A stretch of DNA of 64,000 nucleotides, taken from positions 1 through 64,000 of the forward strand of contig JAHDWK010000015.1 of NCBI GenBank assembly GCA_023382655.1, written 5' to 3'. Both the position numbers and the translations under genes were made by a program. The notes below the pieces were generated by a model. It was not told the DNA's origin. It worked only from the letters and a program-made list of their open reading frames with translations, and did no database searches. Source of the stretch: Anaerolineae bacterium. Lineage in GTDB: Bacteria > Chloroflexota > Anaerolineae > Promineifilales > Promineifilaceae. Below, one piece after another: positions 15,404 to 24,800 of the stretch; positions within the stretch are counted from its first letter, which is position 1; each line of letters starts with the position of its first letter.

Positions 15404-15973
15404 ATGGCTAAACTCATTTACTCGATGATTATGTCGTTGGACGGTTACGTAGAGGACGTGAACGGTGACTTCGGCTGGGGCGTTCCCGACGACGAGGCGG
15501 TACACGCCTTCATCAACGAACTCGCGTCGTCGGTCGGCACCTATCTCTATGGGCGGCGGATGTATGAGACGATGGTGTATTGGGAGACCGCACACCTGGT
15601 CCCCGACCAACCCCCGGTTGTCCTGGACTGGACGCGCCAATGGCAGGCCGCCGACAAGATCGTTTTTTCCACAACACTGGCCGAGCCGCGCAGTGCGCGC
15701 ACCCGCATCGAGCGGGTATTTGATCCCGACATGGTGCGGCGGTTGAAGGCGGACGCCATTCACGACATCACCGTTGACGGGCCGGCACTCGCCGCGCAGG
15801 CGGTACGGGCCGGTCTGGTGGACGAATTCCACCTGATTATCTGCCCAGTGATTGTCGGCGGTGGCAAACGCTTCTTCCCGGAAGGTGTGCGGCTGAATCT
15901 GGAACTGGTGAGCGAGCGCCGGTTTGGCAACGGCGTCGTCGTCCTGCAATACACCAACACCCACGATGCATAA
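15404..15973 (+). CDS. RibD C-terminal/dihydrofolate reductase-family protein
   Basis: A 189-residue stand-alone reductase-like protein of the YwjB/YyaP type. The N-terminus MAKLIYSMIMSLDGYVED and the YGRRMYETMVYW segment are typical. The C-terminal VDEFHLIICPVIVGGGKRFF matches the conserved late strand and Gly-rich loop. The substrate of such stand-alone members is generally unknown. GAAGG precedes ATG 15404. It carries no ACGGCCGT and may belong to the variable segment. Confidence 0.85.
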   Translation: MAKLIYSMIMSLDGYVEDVNGDFGWGVPDDEAVHAFINELASSVGTYLYGRRMYETMVYWETAHLVPDQPPVVLDWTRQWQAADKIVFSTTLAEPRSARTRIERVFDPDMVRRLKADAIHDITVDGPALAAQAVRAGLVDEFHLIICPVIVGGGKRFFPEGVRLNLELVSERRFGNGVVVLQYTNTHDA

Positions 15974-16035
15974 TGCGTGAGATTTCTCCAGTCCCGCCTC
16001 CCGCCTCACGGATTACGGATTACGGGTCACGGATT
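15972..16035. repeat. Repeat cluster between convergent genes
   Basis: GCGTGAGA on the left and CTCACGGATTACGGATTACGGGTCACGG units on the right form a family-B type element. It includes the stop codon of the minus-strand gene (16020-16022). Confidence 0.65.
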
Positions 16036-16490
16036 AACTGTACCATCAACGTCTGGGCTTCCGGCAAACTGAGGGGGGCGCTGGTGAAGACACGGCCGTC
16101 CACCAATTCCACCACAATTAATTGCCGCCGCCCTCTGCCACGGGCCAGCAGCAACCGTTCCGGGCGTAAGGTGATGGACTCAATGGCCTCGGCCGGGAAA
16201 CGGGCCTCCCGCTCCGGCAAGACGTAAGCGAGCGTCCACGCCTCCTCTGGAAAAATTGTCACCGTATAAAACGGCCGCCAGAAAAGATACCAATAAAAGA
16301 TGGCAAACAGCCCCACCGTGAGCAGCACCGTGCTGCCCCACATCTCCCAAAACAGGCGCTTCCCTTGAAACCGCTGCCGGTATGAGGCGCGGCGCAGCCA
16401 GACGCTCCCCCACAGCAGCAACGCCACGGCCGTGGGCAAGAGCAGCGTCAGGTAAGAAGTGGTCAGTTGGCCCGTCTCGTAACTGATCAT
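16020..16490 (-). CDS. Small membrane protein of unknown function, 156 aa
   Basis: Two hydrophobic segments (about residues 12-32 and 50-70) are followed by a soluble beta-rich domain (residues 75-156) resembling a small PH-like regulatory fold in length and pattern. No family is recognised. It is the third gene of a minus-strand group (PQQ-repeat protein, 129-aa protein, this), with 7 bases to the previous gene. The end (IRDP, stop) is repeat-encoded. Confidence 0.7.
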   Translation of the reverse strand: MISYETGQLTTSYLTLLLPTAVALLLWGSVWLRRASYRQRFQGKRLFWEMWGSTVLLTVGLFAIFYWYLFWRPFYTVTIFPEEAWTLAYVLPEREARFPAEAIESITLRPERLLLARGRGRRQLIVVELVDGRVFTSAPLSLPEAQTLMVQLIRDP

Positions 16491-16497
16491 GCCTGGC

Positions 16498-16887
16498 TCA
16501 CCCGGCCGCGTGGCGGGCTATCGTTTCATAGTAATAGGCCAGTGACTCAACGGGGCCGTTTTGGAAACGCTTCCTGGTTTTATCCAGAGGAAAAATCTTT
16601 TGCACGTTGCCGATCTGGTGAATCTCCGGCGCCTCTCCGGGCGCCCACCGGCCGCCCAACGTGCGGATAATGACTTCACCCACATAACAGCCGATACCGA
16701 CCGGCAAACTGTCCCCCACAAATTTTGATCCCGGTGGATCAAATCTGGCAGCGATGAACGCTTCTAATGCTGCGATGCTTTCCCCGGAGTAATCTAGTGT
16801 GATGTCCGGGGCCATGCCCCGCATAATGGTCACAAATGTCTCTGCTTCTTGTGTGTAAGGAGAGGGGGGTGCGGTACGATTCATCAT
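16498..16887 (-). CDS. Conserved hypothetical protein, 129 aa
   Basis: A soluble protein with the segment PVGIGCYVGEVIIRTLGGRW, which I recognise only as a conserved hypothetical pattern. Tandem ATGs open the frame, with no obvious Shine-Dalgarno. It starts 9 bases after the PQQ-repeat gene and ends 7 bases before the small membrane protein, so the three are probably one transcript. Confidence 0.7.
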   Translation of the reverse strand: MMNRTAPPSPYTQEAETFVTIMRGMAPDITLDYSGESIAALEAFIAARFDPPGSKFVGDSLPVGIGCYVGEVIIRTLGGRWAPGEAPEIHQIGNVQKIFPLDKTRKRFQNGPVESLAYYYETIARHAAG

Positions 16888-16896
16888 AAGAAGAAG

Positions 16897-17946
16897 TTAC
16901 CGAAAGGCATAAACACAGCGGTCGGAACCGGCGCCCACGGCCAGCAGACCATCGCCGAACGCCGGTGATGTCCAGATGCGCGCCCCCATCTGGTAGCGCC
17001 ATAATTCCTGGCCGGTAGCCGCTTCCCAGGCATAAAAACGGCCGTCGGAACAACCACAACAAACGATCTCCCCCACCACCAACGGTGAACCAAAGGAGGC
17101 GGGTTCGGCTTCTTTAATGTGCTGCTGCCACTGAGGCTGGCCCGTTTGTGCCTGGAGCGCGTAAAAGGCGCCGTCCTTGCCGCCTAAAAACACCAACCCC
17201 TGCGCCAGAGCGGGCGAAGCGTCTACCAAAGCCTGTTGCGTTTGCCAGGCCCATTTCAACGCCCCGCTGGCCAGATCAAGCGCATACAGGTGGGCGTCTC
17301 CCCCGGCAAAATAGACAGCATCATCGGCGATAGCTGGCGTGGAAACAATTTCGCTGCCGGCAGCAAATGCCCACCGTAGAGCGCCGGTCTGGGCATCCAG
17401 CGCGTACAACTGGCCGTCCCGGCTGCCACAAACAACTACACCATCCGCTACCGCCGGTGAGCTATAGAAGCCCAAGGGGGGCGCAAATTGCCAGCGTTCT
17501 CGTCCATCGGCCAGCGCCAGCGCGTGCAGCGCGCCGCCCGGCATTCCCGGCCGGGCGCCGCCGCTGCCCACAAAGATGGTATCCGCCGTGACGGCGGCGG
17601 AAGAGACGATGGGGTATCCAATTGCCGTTTGCCATTGTTCCTGGCCGGTATGCCGCTCAATAGCATAGAAACGGCCGTCTTCACTACCAATATAAAGTGT
17701 ATCCGCCAGGATGGCCGCGGCGGCGGAAATGCCCCGTTGGGTAACAAACCGCCACCGCTCCTGGCCGGTGCGGACGTCTACGGCATACACCTGTTTATCC
17801 CGGCTGCCAAAGTAGACCAGGCCACCGGCTATTGCCGGGGTGGAAAACACGTTGCCGCCCGTCTCAAAGCGCCATTGAAGCTGCCATTGCTGCGGCTGCG
17901 TTGACGCTGGCACATACCCGGTACGTTGCTCATTACTGCGAAACAT
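16897..17946 (-). CDS. PQQ-like beta-propeller repeat protein
   Basis: A 349-residue protein consisting of about eight blades with the repeating pattern STPAIAGGLVYFGSRDKxVYAVDxxTGQExW. This is the PQQ-enzyme-like (YncE/BamB-like) propeller. There is no signal peptide or catalytic domain, so a scaffolding or sensing role is more likely than dehydrogenase activity. It is first in a three-gene minus-strand group and lies downstream of the large secreted protein, separated by the perfect inverted repeat at 17971-18006. Confidence 0.85.
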   Translation of the reverse strand: MFRSNEQRTGYVPASTQPQQWQLQWRFETGGNVFSTPAIAGGLVYFGSRDKQVYAVDVRTGQERWRFVTQRGISAAAAILADTLYIGSEDGRFYAIERHTGQEQWQTAIGYPIVSSAAVTADTIFVGSGGARPGMPGGALHALALADGRERWQFAPPLGFYSSPAVADGVVVCGSRDGQLYALDAQTGALRWAFAAGSEIVSTPAIADDAVYFAGGDAHLYALDLASGALKWAWQTQQALVDASPALAQGLVFLGGKDGAFYALQAQTGQPQWQQHIKEAEPASFGSPLVVGEIVCCGCSDGRFYAWEAATGQELWRYQMGARIWTSPAFGDGLLAVGAGSDRCVYAFR

Positions 17947-17970
17947 GGGCCAATTGTCAATTCATACTGG

Positions 17971-18006
17971 TCAATTGGCAATTGATACTTATCAATTGCC
18001 AATTGA
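17971..18006. repeat. Perfect 17-bp inverted repeat of CAATTG units
   Basis: TCAATTGGCAATTGATA (17971-17987), CT, and its complement (17990-18006) form a near-continuous hairpin between two minus-strand genes. CAATTG units extend further on both sides (17950-18010). Confidence 0.85.
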
Positions 18007-18013
18007 CCCTTGT

Positions 18014-21000
18014 CTAGTTGCCAAAACCATCACCCAGATTGATGACAAACTGTACATCGGGTGCGTTAACGGCCGCCCAGTTGCGCATCTGTTGGCCTAC
18101 AGAGGAAGACGCCTCGAAGCGGAAACCACTGATCAAACCCTGGTCAATAGCCTCCTGCGCTTTTTGAATTTGATTCCAGATGCGCAAGTCCTGGTTGCCC
18201 ACCGGGCCGTGTTTGGCGTCAATAAAGATATTACCGTTTAGCACCAGGTCGCCTTCCAGGGGTTGGGTGGTGCGCGGGCCAATGATGGGGTTGCCGCTGG
18301 CGTCAAACCCGGTAATGCGATTGAATTCCACGTCTACCCGACGGCCGTACTCCACAACTGTATTCCCGGCGTTGGCATTGGCCACGGCCCTTTGCAATTC
18401 GTAGGCGTAGCCAAAGTCGCTCCGGCTCAAGGCATTGGCCAGCGTATCATTCAGGCCGGGCGCTTGGGGAGCGTCTAAGGCCGCCCGCGCTACCCGTTCC
18501 AACGCGCCCTTGCCGGCAAAGTAGTCGTTGTCCAATAGCCGGCGAACGTCGTCCACGCCAAAGCGGTTAGCCAGATCATCCATGACACGCAGACCTTGCT
18601 CACTGTCCAGGCCACGTTGTGTCATGCGCACGATGTCCAGGTCACTGAAGCCGCGCGCGCGCAAGGCGTCTGCCGCCCCAGCCGTCAGGTCGTCAATCTG
18701 GTTCACCACCCGGCTGGCCGCGCTCGGGCCAATTTCGTCAATAATGCGCGCCGCTGCCGCCAGGCCGACCCTTTTGAGAATGGCCCCAATAATCAGCCCT
18801 TGTATTTGTTCACCGATATATTGCTGCTCTGATAGATCGCCGTCTATCAGGTTACTTAAATCGGCGATGTCAAAGCCCAGCGCCGCCAGGCTGCCTACAA
18901 TCAAGGCAATACCGGCTATTTTGGTTAACAAGGTTGGCTCCGGCACCAGCAGCAAGGCAATGCCCGCCCAGACGCCCCACAGATCCAACCCCAGGTTGAT
19001 AGCCAGCCAGGCATAAGCGCCAATGGTGGTCAGAATATCCCAGAGGGAACCGCCATTGAGCGTACCGGTATTACCGGCCAGACCACCGCTGATCAGATAC
19101 CCGGCCGCGCCGGTATTGGGATCGAGTACGATATAACCCACGCCCTGCCAATCATTCACGACCATTTCGCGCTCGGAGACAGTGACGACTTTACCCTGGT
19201 TCAGGGCGCTGACCACGGCGTTGTAGGTGCTGGTGCTCAATTGCAGGCGTGGTAAGACCTGGTTGCGGTTGGTGTTATCAATGCGGTAGACGGGGATGCC
19301 CCGTTCCAGAGCCAGTTCCAGCAGGCGAATGGAGGAAACCGCGCCCCGGCCGATATTTTCAAAGAGAGAATGTTCCAGAGCGGAGCCAAAGTAGCCGCTG
19401 GTTTGCAGAAAGACTGTCGGCGCGCGCACGTCACCATCCAGGGAGAAGGCAGACACGACATTTTGCTGAATGTCAAAACTCATGCCCCCGCCGATGGTCT
19501 GGTTGGGCAGGCCGCCAAAGCCATAGGTGAAGATGAGGCCCTGGGTGGCGACGCCGCCGGACAGGTAGCGCCACCAGCGGGCATTCAGGCCCCGCGCCGT
19601 CATCTCACTGTAGGTGTCTAGCTGGTTGAAATAGGCTTGCAGCGAGAGGTGCAACATTTCTCCAACCACCGGCTCGGACATGTTTTCCGGCGCGGTTACG
19701 TCCGGTATGCCGTCGGGGGTTTGCGGGATCAGGGTGTTGCGGGCGTCCTCCAGCCGGGCCTGTGAAGCTTCGATGGCGGCGGCGCTGGTACGGCCGTAAG
19801 CCAGACCCACCGCCACAATATCACCGGCAGCCAGGGAGTTTTGCACGTTCTGGCTGCTGCCGTTCGCATCTGTAAACGTCAGGCTGCGCGTTTGTCGCGT
19901 GCCCATGCGCACCGGGCTGCCCTGAGCCACCATCTCGCCATCAATGCGCAGCACCGGGATCAAATCCACGATGGGCGGTGTGTTCAGCAGCGCGCCGCCG
20001 TAGCTGTCAATAATCGCCTGGTCTTCAGGGGTGGCGGCCTGGTAAGAGATGGTTACACGTTTGTTGGCCAGGCTGGGGAAACTGGCCTGGTAGCTGAAAT
20101 CGGTGAAACCAAACTGGTCGAGCAGGGCGATGGTTATCTTGTCACGCCGGTTGTTGGGCACTTCGCTGAATTCTGTGATCGGCTCGGTGGTTAAGACGGT
20201 CAACGGCAAATCGGCGGGCAGGGTGGTGATGGTTTCGGTGATGATGTACGCGCCGCCGAACAGATCGGTATTTTCCAGTGTGGGGTCGGCGTTGATGAAG
20301 TCCATGGTATCCGACACCGCTTCCTGCAACCGGAGTTCGGCCAGTTCGATGTCGTTGTCATCCCGATCCGGCAGGTCTGGCGCGGGCAGTTCCGGCAGGG
20401 CGGTCAGCATTTGCAAGGTATCGCTGACAACCAGCGAAGGGGAGTTTTGCACGTCCTGGATGTATTGGGTGACGCTGAAGCCGGTCACGGCCGTTAAATC
20501 CACGCGCTCATAGAATTGATACTGCTTAAAACTGGCGTCCAGCGACAGCCAGGTTCCGGTTTCCTGCTGCCGCCAGCGCGCCGCCACCTGGTTCAAATCA
20601 TCCACATCCACCACGTCATCCCCGTCCCGGTCGAAGTAGGGGTTGCCCGTGCTGCCCAGCGCCGCCGAAACCAGTTGGATGTCCCCAATATCCACCACGC
20701 CGGTGAAGTTAAAATCTACTGAACTCAGTTCCGGATCATAAACCTCTACCCAGATGTGTTCTTTAATGAGGTAGCCGTCGGGCGTCAGGGCCACAGGGAC
20801 GCCGCCGGTAGCCAGGATGGAACCGGCTGTCACCAGGTCTGGCGCGCCGCCCACCCAGTTCATGGCCGTCGCCTCGTCAACCGCCACCGTGCCTTGCACA
20901 TAGCGGGCGTAATAGCCGCTGGCGCGCAGCAGGGCGATCAGCAAACTGGCGGTATCCATATCATTACCGCTGCGCTCCCAATAGGTGAGCAGCGCCCCTT

Positions 21001-21811
21001 TGCGACTGCCATAATAGGGTTCAAAGGAGATGCTGTTGCGCACAAAGGCGTAAATTTCCACCGGGTCATGGTTCAATTCTGCGGCCAGGGCTTGAATCTC
21101 CGGCGTAAATGCGGCATCCTCGGTCGCCAGAAGATCAGTCGCCAGCGGCGGCGATTCCACGCCTGTCTCGCCGGACAAGAGCAGGGGATTTTGCCCCGAC
21201 CGGCCTAAAGGCGTGCGTTGCGTAACGGCCGTAGCCGTGGGGGCTGGCCGGTTCGCCAGCAGGTCAAAGTCCGGCGTTGATGGCGGTGGGGGCAGCGCCT
21301 GGCGCAGGGCTGCTTGCAGAGCCGCCGCTGCCTGATTCACCGCCAGCCGGTCGCCATTGGTTACGGCCGTAAGCCATGCCTCGTAATGGGCCGCCAACAT
21401 CTGGTGATATTGCGCCTGCTCATCGGCCAATGTGCCCAGACGCCCGCCAGCGGCCAAAAACCCTTGGGTATAGAGGGTGGCCTCGTCACTTTCCAGGTCA
21501 AGCCGCGTCTGCTCGGCCAGGGCGGACAGCCGCAGCCAGGCCGGTGTGATCTCCTGGAGAAGGACCTCGTAGCTTTCCTGATCCGGCGCAGCTTCTAAGG
21601 CTGCTAGCAGGTCGGCCAACTCCTCAATCTGGCCTGTCAGAAAGAGAGACGGCGTTCCTGTTTCGCCGGGTTGTGGCTGGGCGGTGGGGGGTGTGGCCAC
21701 GGCCGTGTCCGCCGACGCCGCCAGAAACAGAGGCGAGAAGGACTGCGCCAATAACGTTATGGATACAATTACCGATAGCCATTGTGTCATCAAATGCTGT
21801 ATGTGTCGCAT
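18014..21811 (-). CDS. Large secreted transglutaminase-like/dockerin protein with C-terminal nuclease-like domain, 1265 aa
   Basis: A signal peptide (residues 1-33) leads to an Ala/Gln-rich helical region (about 55-190). Then comes a transglutaminase-like domain (about 240-440) with the family's His (EHIWVEVYDP) and Asp (WLSLDASF). The usual Cys position reads GNDMDTASLL with no Cys, so catalysis is doubtful. A dockerin-type EF-hand pair (NFTGVVDIGDIQ and DRDGDDVVDVDDLN, about 365-415) is inserted inside this domain. A hydrophobic stretch near 950-1010 precedes a C-terminal domain with EGDLVLNGNIFIDAKHG, resembling a PD-(D/E)xK nuclease core. The layout recalls polymorphic toxins. AAGGAG precedes ATG 21811. 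No obvious immunity gene follows. Confidence 0.8.
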   Translation of the reverse strand: MRHIQHLMTQWLSVIVSITLLAQSFSPLFLAASADTAVATPPTAQPQPGETGTPSLFLTGQIEELADLLAALEAAPDQESYEVLLQEITPAWLRLSALAEQTRLDLESDEATLYTQGFLAAGGRLGTLADEQAQYHQMLAAHYEAWLTAVTNGDRLAVNQAAAALQAALRQALPPPPSTPDFDLLANRPAPTATAVTQRTPLGRSGQNPLLLSGETGVESPPLATDLLATEDAAFTPEIQALAAELNHDPVEIYAFVRNSISFEPYYGSRKGALLTYWERSGNDMDTASLLIALLRASGYYARYVQGTVAVDEATAMNWVGGAPDLVTAGSILATGGVPVALTPDGYLIKEHIWVEVYDPELSSVDFNFTGVVDIGDIQLVSAALGSTGNPYFDRDGDDVVDVDDLNQVAARWRQQETGTWLSLDASFKQYQFYERVDLTAVTGFSVTQYIQDVQNSPSLVVSDTLQMLTALPELPAPDLPDRDDNDIELAELRLQEAVSDTMDFINADPTLENTDLFGGAYIITETITTLPADLPLTVLTTEPITEFSEVPNNRRDKITIALLDQFGFTDFSYQASFPSLANKRVTISYQAATPEDQAIIDSYGGALLNTPPIVDLIPVLRIDGEMVAQGSPVRMGTRQTRSLTFTDANGSSQNVQNSLAAGDIVAVGLAYGRTSAAAIEASQARLEDARNTLIPQTPDGIPDVTAPENMSEPVVGEMLHLSLQAYFNQLDTYSEMTARGLNARWWRYLSGGVATQGLIFTYGFGGLPNQTIGGGMSFDIQQNVVSAFSLDGDVRAPTVFLQTSGYFGSALEHSLFENIGRGAVSSIRLLELALERGIPVYRIDNTNRNQVLPRLQLSTSTYNAVVSALNQGKVVTVSEREMVVNDWQGVGYIVLDPNTGAAGYLISGGLAGNTGTLNGGSLWDILTTIGAYAWLAINLGLDLWGVWAGIALLLVPEPTLLTKIAGIALIVGSLAALGFDIADLSNLIDGDLSEQQYIGEQIQGLIIGAILKRVGLAAAARIIDEIGPSAASRVVNQIDDLTAGAADALRARGFSDLDIVRMTQRGLDSEQGLRVMDDLANRFGVDDVRRLLDNDYFAGKGALERVARAALDAPQAPGLNDTLANALSRSDFGYAYELQRAVANANAGNTVVEYGRRVDVEFNRITGFDASGNPIIGPRTTQPLEGDLVLNGNIFIDAKHGPVGNQDLRIWNQIQKAQEAIDQGLISGFRFEASSSVGQQMRNWAAVNAPDVQFVINLGDGFGN

Positions 21812-21855
21812 GAGTTCAATCTCCTTAATGCCGCGTTTTCAATCTCACCGTTGTG

Positions 21856-24800
21856 TTAGTGAATGACAACTTTGCCACAGGTTATGGGCATTGTCGGCGG
21901 TTCGTACTGGGAAGCGCCCGGTTGGGAATCGTAGATGAGCGCGCCTGTGGTGTTATCCCATATCTGGATGCGGAATCTGTCAATCTCATCACCGGTGACC
22001 TTGCCGTCTATCATGGAGGCCAGGTATAGGTATGAGCCGCTGCCGTTGATCGTGCCCACGCCCCGGAAAAAGGCCAGGTCGCCGGACACAATCAACCAGG
22101 TCATTTGTGTACTCTGGAAATTCATATCGGCAGCCGGGAAGCTGAACGCAATCCGGCCATCGGGTACACCCAGGCGGTAGCGGGCCACAAAACCAAAGTT
22201 TGCCGGGCCGGTTAGAGTGGGATCATCCACATACGCGCCGGCCGGTGAATCAATACAACCTGACCCGGTGACGTAGCGGCCATTGGGGTCATAGACGACG
22301 ATATACCGGAAAACGGCCGTGCCGCTGTCGCCATCATCATCCGTTACCACCAGTTCCACCGTGTAAACGCCGGGTTCGGTGTATACATGCTCACCACTGA
22401 CGGAACCAGAACCGTTTGTCTCGTCTACGATACCGGCAGATGTGCTGCCATCGCCCCAAGACCAGACAGCCGTGTGTGTGTCCGGCACGCCGGGGTCGGT
22501 AAAGGTGGCAATGGCGGCCACGGGCGTATTGATGGGCGCCAGGTCCACGGTGGGGGTAATGGCGGTCACGGTTGGTGCGACGTTGATGACCGTGACGGTG
22601 GTGCTGTCTACGGCCGTCAGGCCGCCAGCGTCTGTTACCTGAACGGAAATCGTGATCACCTCCGGGCCATCCAGCAAGGCGGCGGAGAAGGAAACGGTTT
22701 GTCCGGGGGTCTCAAAGATGCCGTCATTATCCAAATCCCAGGCATAAGCCAACGGGTCGTCGTCCGGGTCAGCGCCGGTGGCGGTCACGGTGATGACGCT
22801 GCCTTCGTCTACGGCATATGGCCCGTCGGCGACCACAGTGGGTGGCTGGTTGTCGGGCACAATGGGGGTGGTTTCGACGGCCGTGTTGTCCGCCGGATTC
22901 AGGTCGCTGCCATTCGTGCCATCATCGGCAATGGCGGCCGTGTTGGTGATAACGGTGACGCCGCCCGGCAGAGGTTCGAGGACGTTGACGGCGAATACGG
23001 CCGAGGCCAACTGCCCCGCCGGTAGTGAACTGCTGCCCAGTTGACAGACCGTGCCCGCCGGTGCGCCGTCGGTGCAATCCCAACCGGGATCACTGGCTGG
23101 CCCATGGAAGGTCGTGTTTGCTGGTACAACTTCGCTGATGACAACGCCTGTTGCTTCCTGGGTACCAACATTGCTGTAGACCAGTGTATAGGTGATCGTA
23201 TCACCAGGAGCTACCGCCAGGTCGCCATCATCCTTGTGCATGACCAGGTCGGGCGCCGCCTCAATTGCTACCGTCGCGCTGGCGCTGTTGTTGGCCGGTG
23301 TGGGGTCTGGCCCATTAGCGCCATCATCTAGGGCGGTGACGGTATTGGTAATCAGTTCCAGGCCAGCCGGTAAGGCCGGGTTCACCTGCACCGTGACGGT
23401 GCGGGTGACGGTAGCGCCGGACGGCACCTCAAAGGCCGGCCAGGAGACCACACCAGCCGTCTCGCTGCCGCCATCGCTGGCCGCCACAAACGTGGTGTGC
23501 AGCGGCAACGTGTCGGTCAACAGGACGCCCGTGGCATTCTGCACGCTTATGTTCTCCATGCTGATGGTATAGGTGAGCCATTCGCCTGCCTGGGCACTGC
23601 TGGCGCTGGCCGATTTGTCCACTTCCAGATCCGGCGGGGCGTTTTGGATGATGGCCTGGGTGCAAACATCTACTATCGTGGCCAAAACCGGGCCGGGATT
23701 GGCACGGAAACTGGTGATAGAAAAGACCGCGCCACCGGTGGCCTCGGAGAGGCTGCCTGGATTGGGGCCATAATCGTTGCCGGTTGTACCAAACGTGGGG
23801 TTGACGATACCGAGGAAAACGGCCTCGCGGGTATTGAGGGCGGCCAGAGCGTCCGCTCTGGTGGCCGGGGCTTGCGACGAGATGTCGGCGTCTTCATCGG
23901 TGATGAGAATGGCACAGACGCCGGCGCTCTGGCGGAAGCCCATCGGCTCACTCATCGCCGTGATGGTGGCTTCAAAACCAGGTTCGAAGCCCCCGTTGGC
24001 CACCATGCTATCTATCGCATCGCTAAAGGCCACCAGATCATTGGTGAATGGCAAAACAATGCGGGGCGCACCGGCATAAGGATTGCCAAAGGAAGCGCCA
24101 AAACCGACCAGGCCAAATTGATAGTCAACGGCAAAACCCAATTGGGTGGCGATGTTGTTGATGCGCGCCTGCACTTCGGCCTGATCGTCGCCCATGCTGC
24201 CGGATTCATCAATGATGAACACAATGTCGCCGCTGGGTAGGGTGGGGGCCACCCGCAGGACGTTGGTGTCGCTGGACGGGTTATAGGCGCTGTCACCCAG
24301 GAAGGTAGCGGTGAGGGTAATTTCCTGGCCGGGCCACAGCGGCGCTACGGCCGTGGCAATGCCATTGGCGTCGGTGGTGGCCGTTAGCTGCTCTGTGCCC
24401 CAGGTGAAGGAGACGGGGCGACCGGCCATCACGTTATCCCAATTTGCCAGGTCATACAGGCCGGCGCGGAGTTCTGCCTGGTTGCCGGCCACGCTGCGCG
24501 CGCCAAAAATGATGACCGAGGTGTCACGCCGGTTGACCGTTGTCACCCGGCTGTCGCTGGCGGACGCGCCATCTTTGTCGGTGATGGTCAGGGTGGCGAT
24601 ATAGACGCCGGTCTGGGTGTAGATGTGGGAGACACGCACGTTGGTGGTGGTGCAATTGTTGATTTGGGCGCTTTGCCCATCGCCGAAGTCCCACTGGCAC
24701 ACCAGCGTGGGCCGGTCATCAATGCCGGGGTCGGTAACGGTGCTGTTGAGCGTCCAGCTTTGCCCCACCAGGATGGTCTGGTCGGAACCAGCGTTTACCG

